DNA of 44,254 nt from Chara braunii (Eukaryota; Streptophyta; Charophyceae; Charales; Characeae): NCBI GenBank assembly GCA_003427395.1, contig BFEA01000041.1:378170-422423 (forward strand). The letters run 5' to 3'. Below, in pieces: positions 33,545 to 44,254 of this stretch. Both the position numbers and the translations under genes were made by a program. Each line of letters opens with the position of its first letter. Position 1 is the stretch's first letter. Below the pieces are notes generated by a model that saw only the letters and a list, made by a program, of their open reading frames with translations, ran no database searches and was not told the origin of the DNA.

Positions 33545-34099
33545 GGTAGCAAAAAAAAAAAAAAAAGGGGACCCCGCAGTCCTGCCGTGAGATCAAAAAA
33601 AAAAAAAGAAAAAAAAGAGCTTCGAAATCAGGTGGAGGTCACACCAGTGCTCTAAGGAATGTATCTGGCAGCATATGGGGAGCATGATTGCTTATGTTAT
33701 AGTGTTTTTTTTCCCTACTTCCGGTTTCTCGTTGGTGCCCTGCCTCGAGATTCCACTGGTGGCACACTCACGTCATACTCGCACTTGCACTGTAGCATCC
33801 TCTGTTGGACCTGGATAGCCGGCAGCAAAAAAAAAAAAAAAAGGGGACACCGCGGTCCTGCCGTGAGATCAAAAAAAAAAAAAAAAAAAAGAACTTCGAA
33901 ATCAGGTGGGGGTCACACCAGTGCTCTAAGGAATGTATCTGGCCAGCATATGGGGAACATGATTGCTTATGTTAGTGTTTTTTTTCCCTACTTCCGGTTT
34001 CTCGTTGGTGCCCTGCCTCGAGATTCCACTGGGGGCACACTCACGTCATACTCGCACTTGCACTGTAGCATCCTCTATTGGACCGCGATAGCCGGCAGC
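33545..34099 (+). repeat. About 275-bp tandem duplication with poly(A) tracts
   Basis: Units 33545-33820 and 33821-34093, plus the first bases of a third at 34094. Each starts with gg-agc then an A run, aaggggac-ccgc-gtcctgcc, a second A run, and ends cactgtagcatcctct. The A runs differ in length between units, as expected of slippage. Confidence 0.92.
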
Positions 34100-35375
34100 A
34101 AAAGGGAAGCTCACTTTTTTCTTTGTCCTCCACTCGTTTTTCATACGGGAAGGTTTTTTTTTTGGTCCTTCCTTGAGGACAGTCTCACCAGCACCTCATC
34201 GAATATATATTGATGGCTATCACGGCATATATTTTTCATACAAAGATTCTTTTTTTTCTTCTTCTTCTTCTTTTCTTTTTTTCGTTCTCTTTGGGATGTA
34301 ACGGCCGGCCGTGAGTACCAATCAGTTTAATATCTGATAAAAATAATAATAATTAAAAAAAATAAGAATGTGACCCAGGCGGGGCAAAACTCGGTGCGCA
34401 ATGAAATTCAGATACAGCAAAAAAAACAGGATTGGAGATAGCGGCGTTTTAACACCTTGGCGAGGTCCCACTAGTGTGGACGTGTTCGTGTTCGTGGAGA
34501 GGATCGGATCTGAAAGCCTGACTGTGGAAGTGTTCGTGGAGAGGTGCAGGATACTGAGATGGAACCGTTTTTCTGCATCTCTGTACAAGACACATCCACA
34601 TTCAGGAGAGCATAATCCAATCCTCTTTGCTCGTGGGAACTCGCCCCTTGTGTTCGAACTCTCTTGCGTCTAAAGCTTTCATAATATAATATCCGATTTC
34701 GAAACTGGGAAATTCCGCTAAGGCGCCTCGATCGACACCAGAGAAAGAGGTAGGCTAGCCAAACTATATATACGTTGGATAGGAAGAGGACTCTCTAATA
34801 AGCCCCACTTAATTGGAGACTTAGGATAACGATTTCTACTCCGTATAATTGATTACCGATTCTCCACCAAAAAGATTTGAGATCTCCCGACATTGTGTCA
34901 CCGCAAAAGAAAAAAACAAAAAGAACTCAGACAAAATAAAAACTCAGACCTCAATCTGAGTCAATCACTCTCCATTTCGACTCCCGTACACACTGGCGTC
35001 TACATCTTGACAGACTAGGGAGGAGAGAGAGAAAGGGAGAGAGAAAGAAAGGGAGAGAGAGAGAGAGCAATTTCAAATGTGTGCGAGCTGATAGCATATG
35101 AACATACGAATAATAGCGATACGAGTTAAGACATACGGCACACGAAATCGATGCAATCTATCTATTGACATATTAATAAACTCAATTTCTTAAACTTACG
35201 GAATATAAAAAAAAGCATACAAGCACATCGTATGGTCATCCCACCAAGATCCCGAATACACAAGCAATCGCGACCAACTTTCCTCTCATCTCATCAGGCG
35301 CCTGTCTCTACAGGCCACTGAGCCACAACATATTGCATGCGTAATAACAACCACCCCTTCCCAAAAAAGGATCCC
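34100..35375. other. Intergenic, no gene recognised
   Basis: AT-rich patches, a ttc-rich stretch at 34250-34280 and a purine-rich gagagagaaagg block at 35020-35068. No motif in any frame. Confidence 0.5.
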
Positions 35376-35538
35376 ACCGTCTTCGTCGGATCAGTACGCC
35401 CGGCAATTACCGCTGTATCTAGACTGAAAACTGCACCAAATGCAAATGTAACGACCGGGCGTTCTATTCGGATGAACACAGTTCGTCATTCCGGCTGTCT
35501 TTCATGCATGCTCCAAGCATGAAATAAGAGTAAGGGCA

Positions 35539-35696
35539 TCGCCGCACGGGACGCCAAACGAAAAACGAAACGAGTGCATCTTCCGGCAGAAAATGGCCAG
35601 GTTCATCGGTTTGCTATAGATAGTAACGAGTGTATTTTGCCACCTCTCGTGGGCAGATGCACTCGTCTCGTTTTCGTTTCGTGTGCCGTGCGGCGA
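35539..35696. mobile_element. Foldback element with 42-bp inverted arms
   Basis: The left arm 35539-35581 (tcgccgcacggg to gagtgcatct) and right arm 35655-35696 (agatgcactcg to cgtgcggcga) are inverted copies with a few mismatches. Weaker pairing may extend about 14 bp outward on both sides. Unrelated in sequence to the surrounding MITE family. Confidence 0.75.
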
Positions 35697-35768
35697 GAGC
35701 CTAAGTCGTATCCGTCTCGTTGCGGACATCTGCAACGTCCCACTCGACTACGATTCACGTGTCATTCC

Positions 35769-35869
35769 AGATTCTTGTAGGTTCAGTGAGGGCGACCGTG
35801 CAAGTCGCCAAAGTGGGCAATTCAGTGAGGGTACTTGCACGGTCGCCCTCACTGAACCTACAAGAATCT
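35769..35869. repeat. Perfect 37-bp inverted repeat (27-nt spacer)
   Basis: Arms 35769-35805 and 35833-35869 are exact reverse complements, beginning agattcttgtaggttcagtg. The spacer itself contains another ttcagtgaggg. The phrase gactacgattcac flanks the structure as a direct repeat (about 35748 and 35883). Confidence 0.93.
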
Positions 35870-36523
35870 GGCCGTCACACTTGACTACGATTCACAATGA
35901 GTGTGACTACATACATTTGTGTGTGTTCACATTGAGGTTAACATGATGCCGAAGCGCTTTCTGTCTAGATACCTAGTTCCACTACCGTCTTCACCCGACT
36001 GGAATGCAGGGTCACCATAGCTGCATTCGGAGCAACTTTCTGTCCAGATACAGAGATCTTGACCGTCCGTTCTGTTGTTCGGAACCGACGCTAGTTGCAA
36101 CTTTCTGTCTAGATACAGAGCACTATCGACCAAAAAGAGAATCTCTCGTCGCCAGTCGGGCAGATGGTTCCTCCACATATTTAGACGCGGCAGAATGTCT
36201 CGTCGCCAAGAACCGAAATTCAAACGGTACCGTCTTCCTGCGAATAGAACGCACGGTCATTATAGCTGTACTTGGAACACTGTCAGTCCAGATACAGATA
36301 TAGTTACCGTACGTTCTATTCGGGGTACGACGGTACGAGTCCACCTCGTCTCCGGGCGTGACTCTGAAATTCTCAATTGTGTTCGGGGGGGGGGGGTAAG
36401 GTAGTATTCGTGAATCAGTATGCCGCGGCGACCATCTGCTCGGGGCTTCTACGCAACGACCGTCACCCCCCGTCGGCACATCTTTTGCCCCACACCCCTC
36501 TCCATGATAAACCAACAACAAGC

Positions 36524-36545
36524 GGGGGGGGGGGGGGGGGGGGGG
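36524..36545 (+). repeat. 22-nt poly(G) run
   Basis: Uninterrupted G tract; another of about 18 G lies near 39873. Confidence 0.95.
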
Positions 36546-36619
36546 AGGGATAAAGAGAATCCGCTTACGGAGGAGGGGGGGCTCATTCGGAAGCCCCTGA
36601 ACAAAACGGTGGGAGAGAA

Positions 36620-36730
36620 CTTTCGCCAAACGGCGTGAGGGAGGGATGGGAAAGCCAAACGGCGGCAAACAGCAACCAAACGGCGTGAGGGATGGCAAAG
36701 CCAAACGGCGTGAGGGATGGGAAGACGAAG
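36620..36730 (+). repeat. Short array of ccaaacggcgtgaggga units
   Basis: The unit aagccaaacggc-gtgagggatggg occurs about four times with small variations. Confidence 0.85.
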
Positions 36731-36753
36731 GTGGTGTTGGTGAGATTGCTGAC

Positions 36754-36888
36754 GCGCTTCTACTGACCGTCAAGCTCGGCGCGCTTCTACTGACCGTCAA
36801 GCTCGGCGCGCTTCTGCTGCCCGTCAAGCTCGGCGCGCTTCTACTGACCGTCAAGCTCGGCGCGCTTCTACTGACCGTCAAGCTCGGC
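36754..36888 (+). repeat. 27-bp minisatellite, five units
   Basis: Five back-to-back copies beginning gcgcttctactgaccgtcaa; only the third varies (gctgcccg). Since 27 is a multiple of three, the + strand reads ALLLTVKLG five times and the minus strand also stays open. No start context or homologue supports coding. Confidence 0.97.
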
Positions 36889-36913
36889 CAGTTAGTAGAA
36901 CCATGCACAGTGC

Positions 36914-37021
36914 TCTCGAAATGTGCAAAACGAGAGTGAATCGTCCGCTAGAATATGGAAAGATGCATCTCGAAATGTGCAAAACGAGAGTGAATCTTCC
37001 GCTAGAATATGGAAAGATGCA
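36914..37021 (+). repeat. 54-bp tandem duplication
   Basis: Copies at 36914-36967 and 36968-37021 share tctcgaaatgtgcaaaacga and cgctagaatatggaaagatg. Confidence 0.95.
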
Positions 37022-37442
37022 CCGCCATGATTTTTGTCTTTTGTGCTTGTCGAGAGTAGTGCAGCAAGGCCCTTAGGAGCACGGCGACTACAGTCTTCCC
37101 CAATAGAATTTACGGCCACTATAGCTGTATTTGGGGCAACTTACCGTCTACATACATGTTGTAGCGATAATGACCATGCGTTCTCTTCGGGAGAAGACAG
37201 CAGTGCAACTCAGCCCTTTTTAAGACAGACACCACGCTATCACTTGAGGGTAGAGCTTATCGGGATACCAACCAATAGCTAAAGGAAATCAATAGCGATG
37301 GCAGCGCGGTTAAAGATACACAGCACTTTCCACAACGCGCGATTATTACGACACCACAGCGATCCTCCTAAGTACACAACCCGCTCTCCCAATGAACGTA
37401 CCCAGCTGGAAAGATAAGGAAGGGTTTCTTTCTAGAGGGAGC

Positions 37443-37454
37443 TTTTTTTTTTTT

Positions 37455-37499
<45 letters not shown>
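37443..37499 (+). repeat. T22-G35 homopolymer junction
   Basis: 22 T (37443-37464) run directly into 35 G (37465-37499). Lengths of such runs are unreliable in assemblies. Confidence 0.95.
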
Positions 37500-37670
37500 C
37501 GGAGGATTGGGCGGCGGGAAAGAGTGGGAGAACAGAATTTAAGAGTGGAGTTCAGAAAAGACAAACAAAAAAAAAAGACGAGACGGCCGTCTGATACACA
37601 CGGAAGGAAAAGACAAGACGGCCGTACGAACGCGCGGCAGAGGGTTGCAAATTAACTAATTACCTGATAA

Positions 37671-37800
37671 ATGCATACATAGATATAGAAATTAAAAATA
37701 CAAATAAAATATGCATACATATATATCGAAATTAAAAATAGAAATAAAATATGCATACAAACGGAGCATACAAACGGAGCATACAAACGGAGCATACAAT
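37671..37800 (+). repeat. AT-rich doublet followed by a 13-bp array
   Basis: atgcatacat-at-ata followed by gaaattaaaaata recurs about 48 bp apart, then gcatacaaacgga occurs three times in tandem (about 37753-37795). Confidence 0.88.
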
Positions 37801-37979
37801 AAATAGTTACTCGAGTAATAGCAGTACGAAATCTTGTCCTTTTTCAACAGAAGAAAAAGGGCGCCGGTCTTGAGATATCGTCATGGAACTGACCGGCCAG
37901 AGCTAACTCACAAAATTGTACTACTGTATTTGACTCATCATCTGCTTTCAGTAGAGTTGTGGAACTTAGGTCTGTAAAT

Positions 37980-37983
<4 letters not shown>

Positions 37984-38018
<35 letters not shown>
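37984..38018 (+). repeat. (CA)n microsatellite
   Basis: About 17 CA dinucleotides without interruption. Confidence 0.95.
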
Positions 38019-38020
<2 letters not shown>

Positions 38021-39031
38021 AGGTCTGTCTCTCAACAGTTCGGCTAACTTGCTCGCAGGCACTCAGATCTGCCACTAACGGGCCTACCCGTCTTCACCCG
38101 AATAAACGCCCGCTCATTATAACCGTATTTGGGGCCATTTTCTGTCCAGATGCAGCGATAATGAGTGAAGACACTAGCTCGGTTCGTACATCCCTCAAAC
38201 TGTTGAAATACTGACAAGTTAACGCATCCAGATACCCTCAGATGAAGAGAATAGGATCCTTCTGAATTGCATATGGGGCCGGTCAGTTCAATGATGATAT
38301 CTAAAGGCCGTCGCCTTTCCCGGAAAAAAAAAAAAAAAAAAAAAAGCAAAGTTAACACTGTCAATAAATTTGACAACAGTCTTGCAGAGTTACTGTTCGA
38401 ACGCGTTATAGACCGCTCAAATTCACGGCGCGGTAACTACCATTTAACCGAATAGAACGAAGGGTCTCTGTCGCTGTATTTGGAGCAGCTTTCAGCCTAG
38501 GTACAGCGACAACCAGCGGCAAACCGACTTACTGCCCGTACTCGTTATTCGCCCGCTTAAATTCAGCGGCAAACCAACTGTCGTCTTCCCCCTTCCGCCC
38601 CCTGAATGGAACGCAGTGTCGTATAGTTGTTAGCTGTATTCGTCGCATCTTGAAGTCCAGATACATCGATTAATTACTATGTGCGTTCAATCAAGTGAAC
38701 CGACTCACTGCCGTTACTCGTTCGACCGGTCTAATACAGCAGGGGACGGTAACTACCGTCTGTCTACCCCCTCCGAATAGAACGCGAAGTCATTACAAAT
38801 GTATTTGGCACGACTTCAAGTCGAGATACAGCGACAAGGACCTGCGTTCTGTTCGGGAAGAAGACGGTTAACGAAGTAAACCGGCCGACGGCACTTGCCC
38901 TTCACCAGTTTACACTCACTCCCGCTTCTTTCAAATAACAATTACGACCCGAGAAAAGTGGGGACCACATAGGCTCGGGCTTCCCCATTCTGGATTGGGA
39001 AAACTGATATGGTATCGGGACTCGCTAGCTC

Positions 39032-39235
39032 CACAGGTCGCGACCCCGACAGCAGACGCCATAGGTTCGGCCGTAGAAATGGTGGTTTGAAAGTCAAAAC
39101 TGGTCAACTGATCACAGGTCCCGACCCCGACAGCAGACACCATAGATTCGGTTCGGAGGTAGCAGAGAGGGATTGAAAGTGACGACTGGTTGATTGATAA
39201 CAACCACGGCAGCCGATCGCGATCCCGACAGCAGA
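39032..39235 (+). repeat. About 85-bp degenerate tandem repeat
   Basis: cacaggtc-cgaccccgacagcagac is found near 39032 and 39114, with a third, weaker gatcgcgatcccgacagcag near 39214. The phrase ccatag-ttcgg follows the first two. Confidence 0.85.
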
Positions 39236-39696
39236 AAGGCGGTTATCTTAACACGAGATATCACTGAATGTCATCTGAACATCCCTCTTACAGAAAATCA
39301 ATTCAGAGACTGCAACAGAGAGAAGAATATTCGACGTTGAGGATGTGTCGAGTGTAGAGGTATTCTTTGAGCTGCGTTAAAAGGATATTTACAATATTCG
39401 AGAGAGCGATATTGAGTGTTACCGCGGAAATGAACCCACTCGTCGTCAAAAGCAAAGAATGAATGCATCTGACCACCTTTCATGTGACGATGCACTCCGC
39501 GCCCACTTCACAGAGGATGGTATCCCGAGGTAGTCGTAAAGCTAGTAAACCACTGTATTGCACCTACCATCCTCTCCATAGCACAACAAACCGCTCTCAT
39601 GCCTAAGTGTGTATGCAGACCATCTTTCCAGCCCGATACAGTCATGAACAGGGTGCGTTAGGTCCGGGTTGAAGGTTCGTGGCAAACAGGTTTAAT

Positions 39697-39768
39697 GATT
39701 ACTTCCCCATGTCACACAATAATTACTTCCCCATGTCACAGAATAATTACTTCCACATGTCACACGCT
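39697..39768 (+). repeat. 24-bp tandem repeat, three units
   Basis: attacttcc-catgtcaca in three adjacent 24-bp units (39697, 39721, 39745). No spacers, so it is not CRISPR-like. Confidence 0.95.
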
Positions 39769-40184
39769 ACTACCTTTATAAGAATAAATATACGTAAGTG
39801 AGAAAATGAATGATGTCTTATTACTTGCGTTGTTAGTAATTACACCTAATTCACTTCACCTCAAAAAGCATTGGGGGGGGGGGGGGGGGGAAAAAAGCAT
39901 TGAGAGGACACCAATCGCCGTACCTGCTGGTCGGGACAGAAGAGAGACGGAAGAGGCTTAGCGGCTTTCTCATTGACTACCGTCTTCACCCGAATAGAAC
40001 GTAGGGTCATTATGGCTGTATCTACACTAACAGTCGCGCCAAGAATACAGCTATCATGACCACTCGTTCGATCCGCCAGAGGAGGGGGGGAGGCGGGGGG
40101 GCGAGGCGGAAGACGGTAGTTGCTTTGCCCTCAATTTGCGCGGTTGAAAAAGTATGGGCAGTAAGTCGGTTTCACATCGGCATT

Positions 40185-40650
40185 CACTCACTTGCCACCC
40201 ATTCGCCACGCCATCTTGCCACGCGCCGCTCACGTGCGCCACTCAAACGTCATGTCGCCCACTCGCGCAACCCAGTCGCGACTCATGTAAGCCACACTCA
40301 CTCCCGCCACTCGCCACCAGCGATTCGCGCCACTCACTCTCTGCGCTCCATCGCGCCCACTCATTCGCGCCGCTCGTGCGCGCCGCCTACCCGCACCACC
40401 CACTCGTGTTACCTACTCGCGACTTGCTCGCGACACTCACTCTCGCCACTCACTACGCATGCACCACCCACTCGTGCCGCCCACTCGACGGACTCGTTCG
40501 CGTCCCTCGCTCTCGCCCCTCGCTCTCGCCCCGCGCTCTCGCCCCGCGCGCGAAAGCCGCGCGAACCGCCCAACCGACCCACCCACTCGCTACTCGCTCG
40601 CGCCAGGCACTCTTGCCACTCGCCACTCACTCCCTGCTCTCTCGACGTGC
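40185..40650 (+). repeat. Degenerate cactcgcgcca low-complexity array
   Basis: Variants of cactcgc, cgccactc and ctcgcgcc fill about 460 bp. Several frames are open because the short unit lacks stop codons; the ATHS/RHS-rich translations are not treated as a gene. Confidence 0.85.
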
Positions 40651-43083
40651 TCACCTGCGAAGCCCGGAGGCGCAGGACTCAAAAATTGACGTAGGGTGAA
40701 GTCGGCACGCCAATCAAGAAAACATCTACGAAGCGGGAAACAATGACGCTACCAGTATCGAAAAAACACAAATTCACGGAAGCAGCGGATTAAGAAACGG
40801 TCACACGAGACACGGGGAACGAGAAATTGGCGCGCAAAAAAGGGTTGGAAAAGCAATAATATATAGAAACCCAAACGATCTGAACACAACGCACCCTCAT
40901 CATGAATGTTTATACCGCTACCTTTTCACCCCGATACAGTCGTTTAAGGGTACGTGCTTTGGGGGAAAAGGACGGCAGTTGATTTTTGTTGACGAATAGC
41001 ACATGGCCTTCAGATACCCCAACGCAATGACCGGTCACAAAATTTTCCACGAATATATACCCCAACGCAAGGACCGATCACAGAACTTTTCACTTTCCTG
41101 AGAAGCAAGAACGAGAAAAAATGCAAAAAAAAAAAGTGGAAAACAAAAGAAGAACGAGAGAAAATGTAGTAAAAAACATGAGACGCAGCGGAGTTCACAA
41201 AAACCTCAAAAACCGAAACGAAACCTCCAAAACAGAAAACACTCTCCTAAGACGAAAACTGCAAAGCTGCGATTCTTACGCATACTACCACACAATTTTT
41301 TTTAACAGATTACTTCATTTTTTATTTTTATTTTTTAAGCTATGTTCTTCTCTCAATTCACCTCACACTACCTACCTAGCACTTTTTGACCAAAAGCAGC
41401 TTTCAGCATTATGTGTAAGAAGACTCCCGTGTGCACCCCGAATAGAACGCACGGGTCACGATCGATACACCTAAGCTAAAAGTTGTGCCCCATATATATA
41501 CACAAAGCTACGCTATATAGCGACCATGTGCTGTATTCGGGTCACAAGACGGTATTAGCAAATCTCAACCTCTTACGAAGAGTTACTTTCAGCACCAAGC
41601 GTTGAAGAAACCGAAACCGGAAATCTGACACAGGAATCAATTCCCTGCTTTCGTTGCCATTATAGCTGGCTGCGTATTTGCGGCAACTTTTAGTCTAGAT
41701 ACAGTTTGAAAATGAAACGACGCCCGGTCACTATAACAGTATTTGGGGCAACTTTCAGTCTAGATACGTCCGATAATGACCCGGCGTTCTATTCGTGTCA
41801 ACACGGTAGTTCATAATCCGGATTCCACAATCTTCGACCACGTACTAATTATCTCATTGCCCTCCAGAAATTTGGCACAACTAGCGCCATACACAACGAC
41901 TTAGCGCCAACAATGAATCAGACCGCGACCTGCGACCACATTCCGCGCCAAATGTTTTGAGAAAAAGACTAACGCGGTCAAAGTCAGAAGACGAAGGTCA
42001 ACCCTCCACACCCCCACCAACTCCCCCTTGAAAAAAAAAAAAAAAAAAAAAATCGGTACAGCAACAAACGACTACGAAATACATTATACTGCCAACCCAA
42101 ATTTGCCACTACATGAAGCGCCCCCCAGTACCAGCATTATAATCCAAAAGGCACACAAAACCCATTACCAACCAGCATCATTATCACCCACGGGTACAAA
42201 CCAGCATCAACTAACACCTTTTTCTTGTTTCCCCCCCTCTCTTTCTCTCCCCCCGCACCCCACACCTCTTCTCGGTCTCTCTCTTTCCCTCACACTCTCC
42301 TCTTGTCCGGCCGTCTTCTCCAGGATAAAACAGTACGGTGCCTATCACTGTACGTAGACAAAACTTCCCCAAACATAGGCGTACGGTCACTATCACTGTA
42401 TAGTGTACGGTCACTACAATGACCGTACACTCCCAACCGCGCCTTCCTGGTCCCCTTTCCTTCCCTCTCAGTCTCTCTCTTGCCGATCATAACCCCCATC
42501 TGTCATTTGCACCCCCCTCCACCCCCAACATCCCATTCAAGGTAGCTTCCTTCGGCTCTCCCCTCGCCACGCTCCATACCCTTTTACCCCTCATCCCCCC
42601 CGACTTGGGGCCCTTCGACCATTTTTTCTAATTCAGGGAATTTACATCCCATCTTTCTTTCCCCATATGAACTCAACATAACATACACGGACAGAAAAGA
42701 AGGCTATCGTCCCCCCTCGAATACAACGCACAGTTATATCCGCTGTATCTAGACTGAAAGTTGCCCCAAATTAATGAGCCTAAGCTCTACTCGGGAGAAG
42801 ATGCTACAAATGCAACGATGACTGCGACAGACCGTTTCGTCCATCCCTTCGCCAACTACTGCCGTTCTCAATCAATTGAGCGTACGGTCACTGTAGCTGT
42901 ACTTGGGCCACCTTTCAGTCTAGATACAGCGAAAATTACCGTACCGTCTGTTCCACCTGCCCTCTGTCCGTTAAGTCGGTCCCTCAGACTATGACAGACC
43001 GTTTAGTCTCCCCCTCCCTCCCTCCTGCACACTACCTGCCTTCGTTTCTGCCCCTCCATTCCGCCCCACTACACTTTTATCGC

Positions 43084-43088
<5 letters not shown>

Positions 43089-43149
<61 letters not shown>
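43089..43149 (+). repeat. (CT)n microsatellite, about 30 units
   Basis: Pure CT dinucleotide run followed by pyrimidine-rich unique DNA. Confidence 0.97.
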
Positions 43150-43153
<4 letters not shown>

Positions 43154-44254
43154 ACCCTTCTTTCGCTGCATCCATGTCACATACAACTCCCTTTTCCGTC
43201 CACCACCTCTAGCCCGCTCTCCCCTCGTCTCCTTCCCCTCTCGTCCTATCTCGTTCCCACTGTTGGCGCGCCTATGTCGCCAACAGCTCATCCTCCCTCT
43301 CTCCTCCTTCCCTCCTAGTCTCCCTCATTACCCGCACCGCTTCTCCACTCCCTTTCCCCCTGCTTACCTTCCGCTCGATAAATTACCATCTTCACCAGCA
43401 AGCGCGCCTCTACTACTTTTGCCATTCCACCCCCTTCCACGTCCCTCTTGCCCTCTTCCCAACTCTCCTCTTCGCCTTCCCCCATCTCTCCTTCTCCCCA
43501 TCCCCTCCACCCTCTCACTAACAAACCCTTCCCCGGTTAAAGGCTGCCTGCCTGATGACTCTCCATCGGCTTTCCCTCTTTCCCTCTCCTCTTCCCAGTT
43601 AAAGGCTGACACCTTTTTACCAGTGAGGCAAGCGAAGAGATTGACGACAACATGTCTGACCGACTGGCGACTGTTTACTCGCACGTACCTGCAAAGGTCT
43701 TCAAGAAGATCTCTCGAAGGCGTGACCGACGGCTTCATACCGCTTCCTCCTCCCCCTCCCCCTCCTCCATGACTGCCCGCTACAGCTGCTTCGCGATGTG
43801 CGACACCTCCTCCTCCTCCCCCTCCTCGGGGGAGTCTTGACGCCGCATAGCCAGCCTGTACTGCTTGTTGCTGTGACACCATCGCGCCCAGACGCACCGG
43901 AACGCTTCTGCAAGCTATACGTATCATACGCTACCGCCTTCTTCTCTCCTATCCTCTCCTCTCCCTCTCCCTCTCTGACACACGCATTCACTCCTCACAA
44001 CTTCGCTTCCATTCCAATGAGACGCGTGAATGGCAAAAAAAAGGGGGAACAAAAAACACGGAAGATGTTGTTCTCGAATGAAATGAAGAGCAAAACTGCA
44101 AGAACATAGAAAGAGAAAATAAAAAGCGACGAAAAACGATGATAGTCTCCAATACGCTCCGTGCGGTTCTACAGCAGAGTAAGATACTGATGAAACATCG
44201 CGTCGAATACTTCGTGCGCTAAGTCCCATTAGCGGGTGGAGAAGAGGAAAGACG
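43150..44254. other. Pyrimidine-rich intergenic stretch, no gene recognised
   Basis: Long Pro/Ser/Leu-rich open frames on + and Gly/Arg/Glu-rich ones on minus follow from the T/C composition. The doublet cc-gttaaaggctg (43534, 43598) and short cct/ctc arrays near 43745-43830 are the only structures seen. Confidence 0.5.

Larger units (their letters stand above)
35376..42953. mobile_element. Cluster of about 15 palindromic MITE-like copies (roughly 100 bp each)
   Basis: Consensus ends are actaccgtcttcacccgaat at the left and the inverse at the right. Next inward come agaacg-acggtcattatagc and the inverse, around a core ttgggg-caactttcagtcta then gatacag. Approximate copies: 35376-35476, 35980-36115, 36228-36335, 37089-37200, 38086-38170, 38438-38513, 38579-38700, 38754-38870, 39975-40121, 40908-40980 (weak), 41425-41556, 41650-41808 (double), 42308-42432, 42714-42802, 42868-42953. 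Copies 35376 and 42714 carry the core in inverse orientation. The copy at 36228-36335 has clean taccgtc/gacggta ends. No transposase is present. Confidence 0.8.

Noticed and set aside
36123-36908. 261-codon minus-strand frame with SLTVSRSAP repeats
   Set aside because: Runs through MITE copies, a poly(G) run and the 27-bp minisatellite; openness comes from the repeat, not from coding constraint.
39697-39768. Three 24-bp repeats resembling a CRISPR array
   Set aside because: The units are directly adjacent with no spacers, and the genome is eukaryotic.
40056-40694. Open frames rich in ATHS/RHS
   Set aside because: Produced by a short stop-free low-complexity repeat; several frames are open at once.
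43149-43772. 207-codon Pro/Ser/Leu-rich + frame and its Gly/Arg antisense
   Set aside because: Follows pyrimidine-rich composition after a CT microsatellite; no domain.

Overview
The window looks like nuclear DNA of a streptophyte (land plant or charophyte alga). The main evidence is one recognisable gene: a plant-type mRNA-decapping enzyme, DCP2, on the minus strand. It has GT-AG introns of 0.35 to 2.9 kb whose phases agree at all six junctions. The rest is gene-poor and dense in microsatellites, short tandem duplications, foldback elements and broken transposon coding sequence. The long introns and a LINE-like ORF1 would suit a Chara-like alga, but that is only a guess. No rRNA gene, tRNA gene, CRISPR array or prokaryotic operon was seen.

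Layout. 1-3.7 kb: pyrimidine-rich, essentially featureless. 3.7-6.6 kb: a foldback element with 97-bp arms, a 189-bp tandem duplication, and a 1.8-kb element-like block holding two direct repeats of about 430 bp. 6.9-10.9 kb: a decayed LINE-type ORF1, then non-coding sequence ending in a 51-nt poly(A). 11-20 kb: intergenic DNA with many local duplications (76, 156, 157, about 190 bp), including a compound repeat carrying CTG tracts. 20.5-30.45 kb: DCP2, seven exons read on the minus strand, with the 5' exon(s) not found. 30.5-35 kb: duplicated non-coding blocks. 35.3-43 kb: about 15 copies of one palindromic MITE-like element of roughly 100 bp, mixed with minisatellites and homopolymer runs. 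43-44.25 kb: a long CT microsatellite and pyrimidine-rich DNA.

DCP2 is the functional centre. Its exons encode the N-terminal regulatory domain (with a HWFYED motif), a complete Nudix box split across an intron, the Box B helix region, and a Pro/Ser/Gln-rich tail ending in a short conserved-looking motif. The intron that splits the Nudix box contains, on the same strand, a degenerate tandem array of RING-like Cys/His domains with a period near 190 bp. The first visible exon has a diverged partial copy next to it. A hammerhead-like motif with one core substitution lies between the exon and that copy. These three are the most unusual observations in the window.
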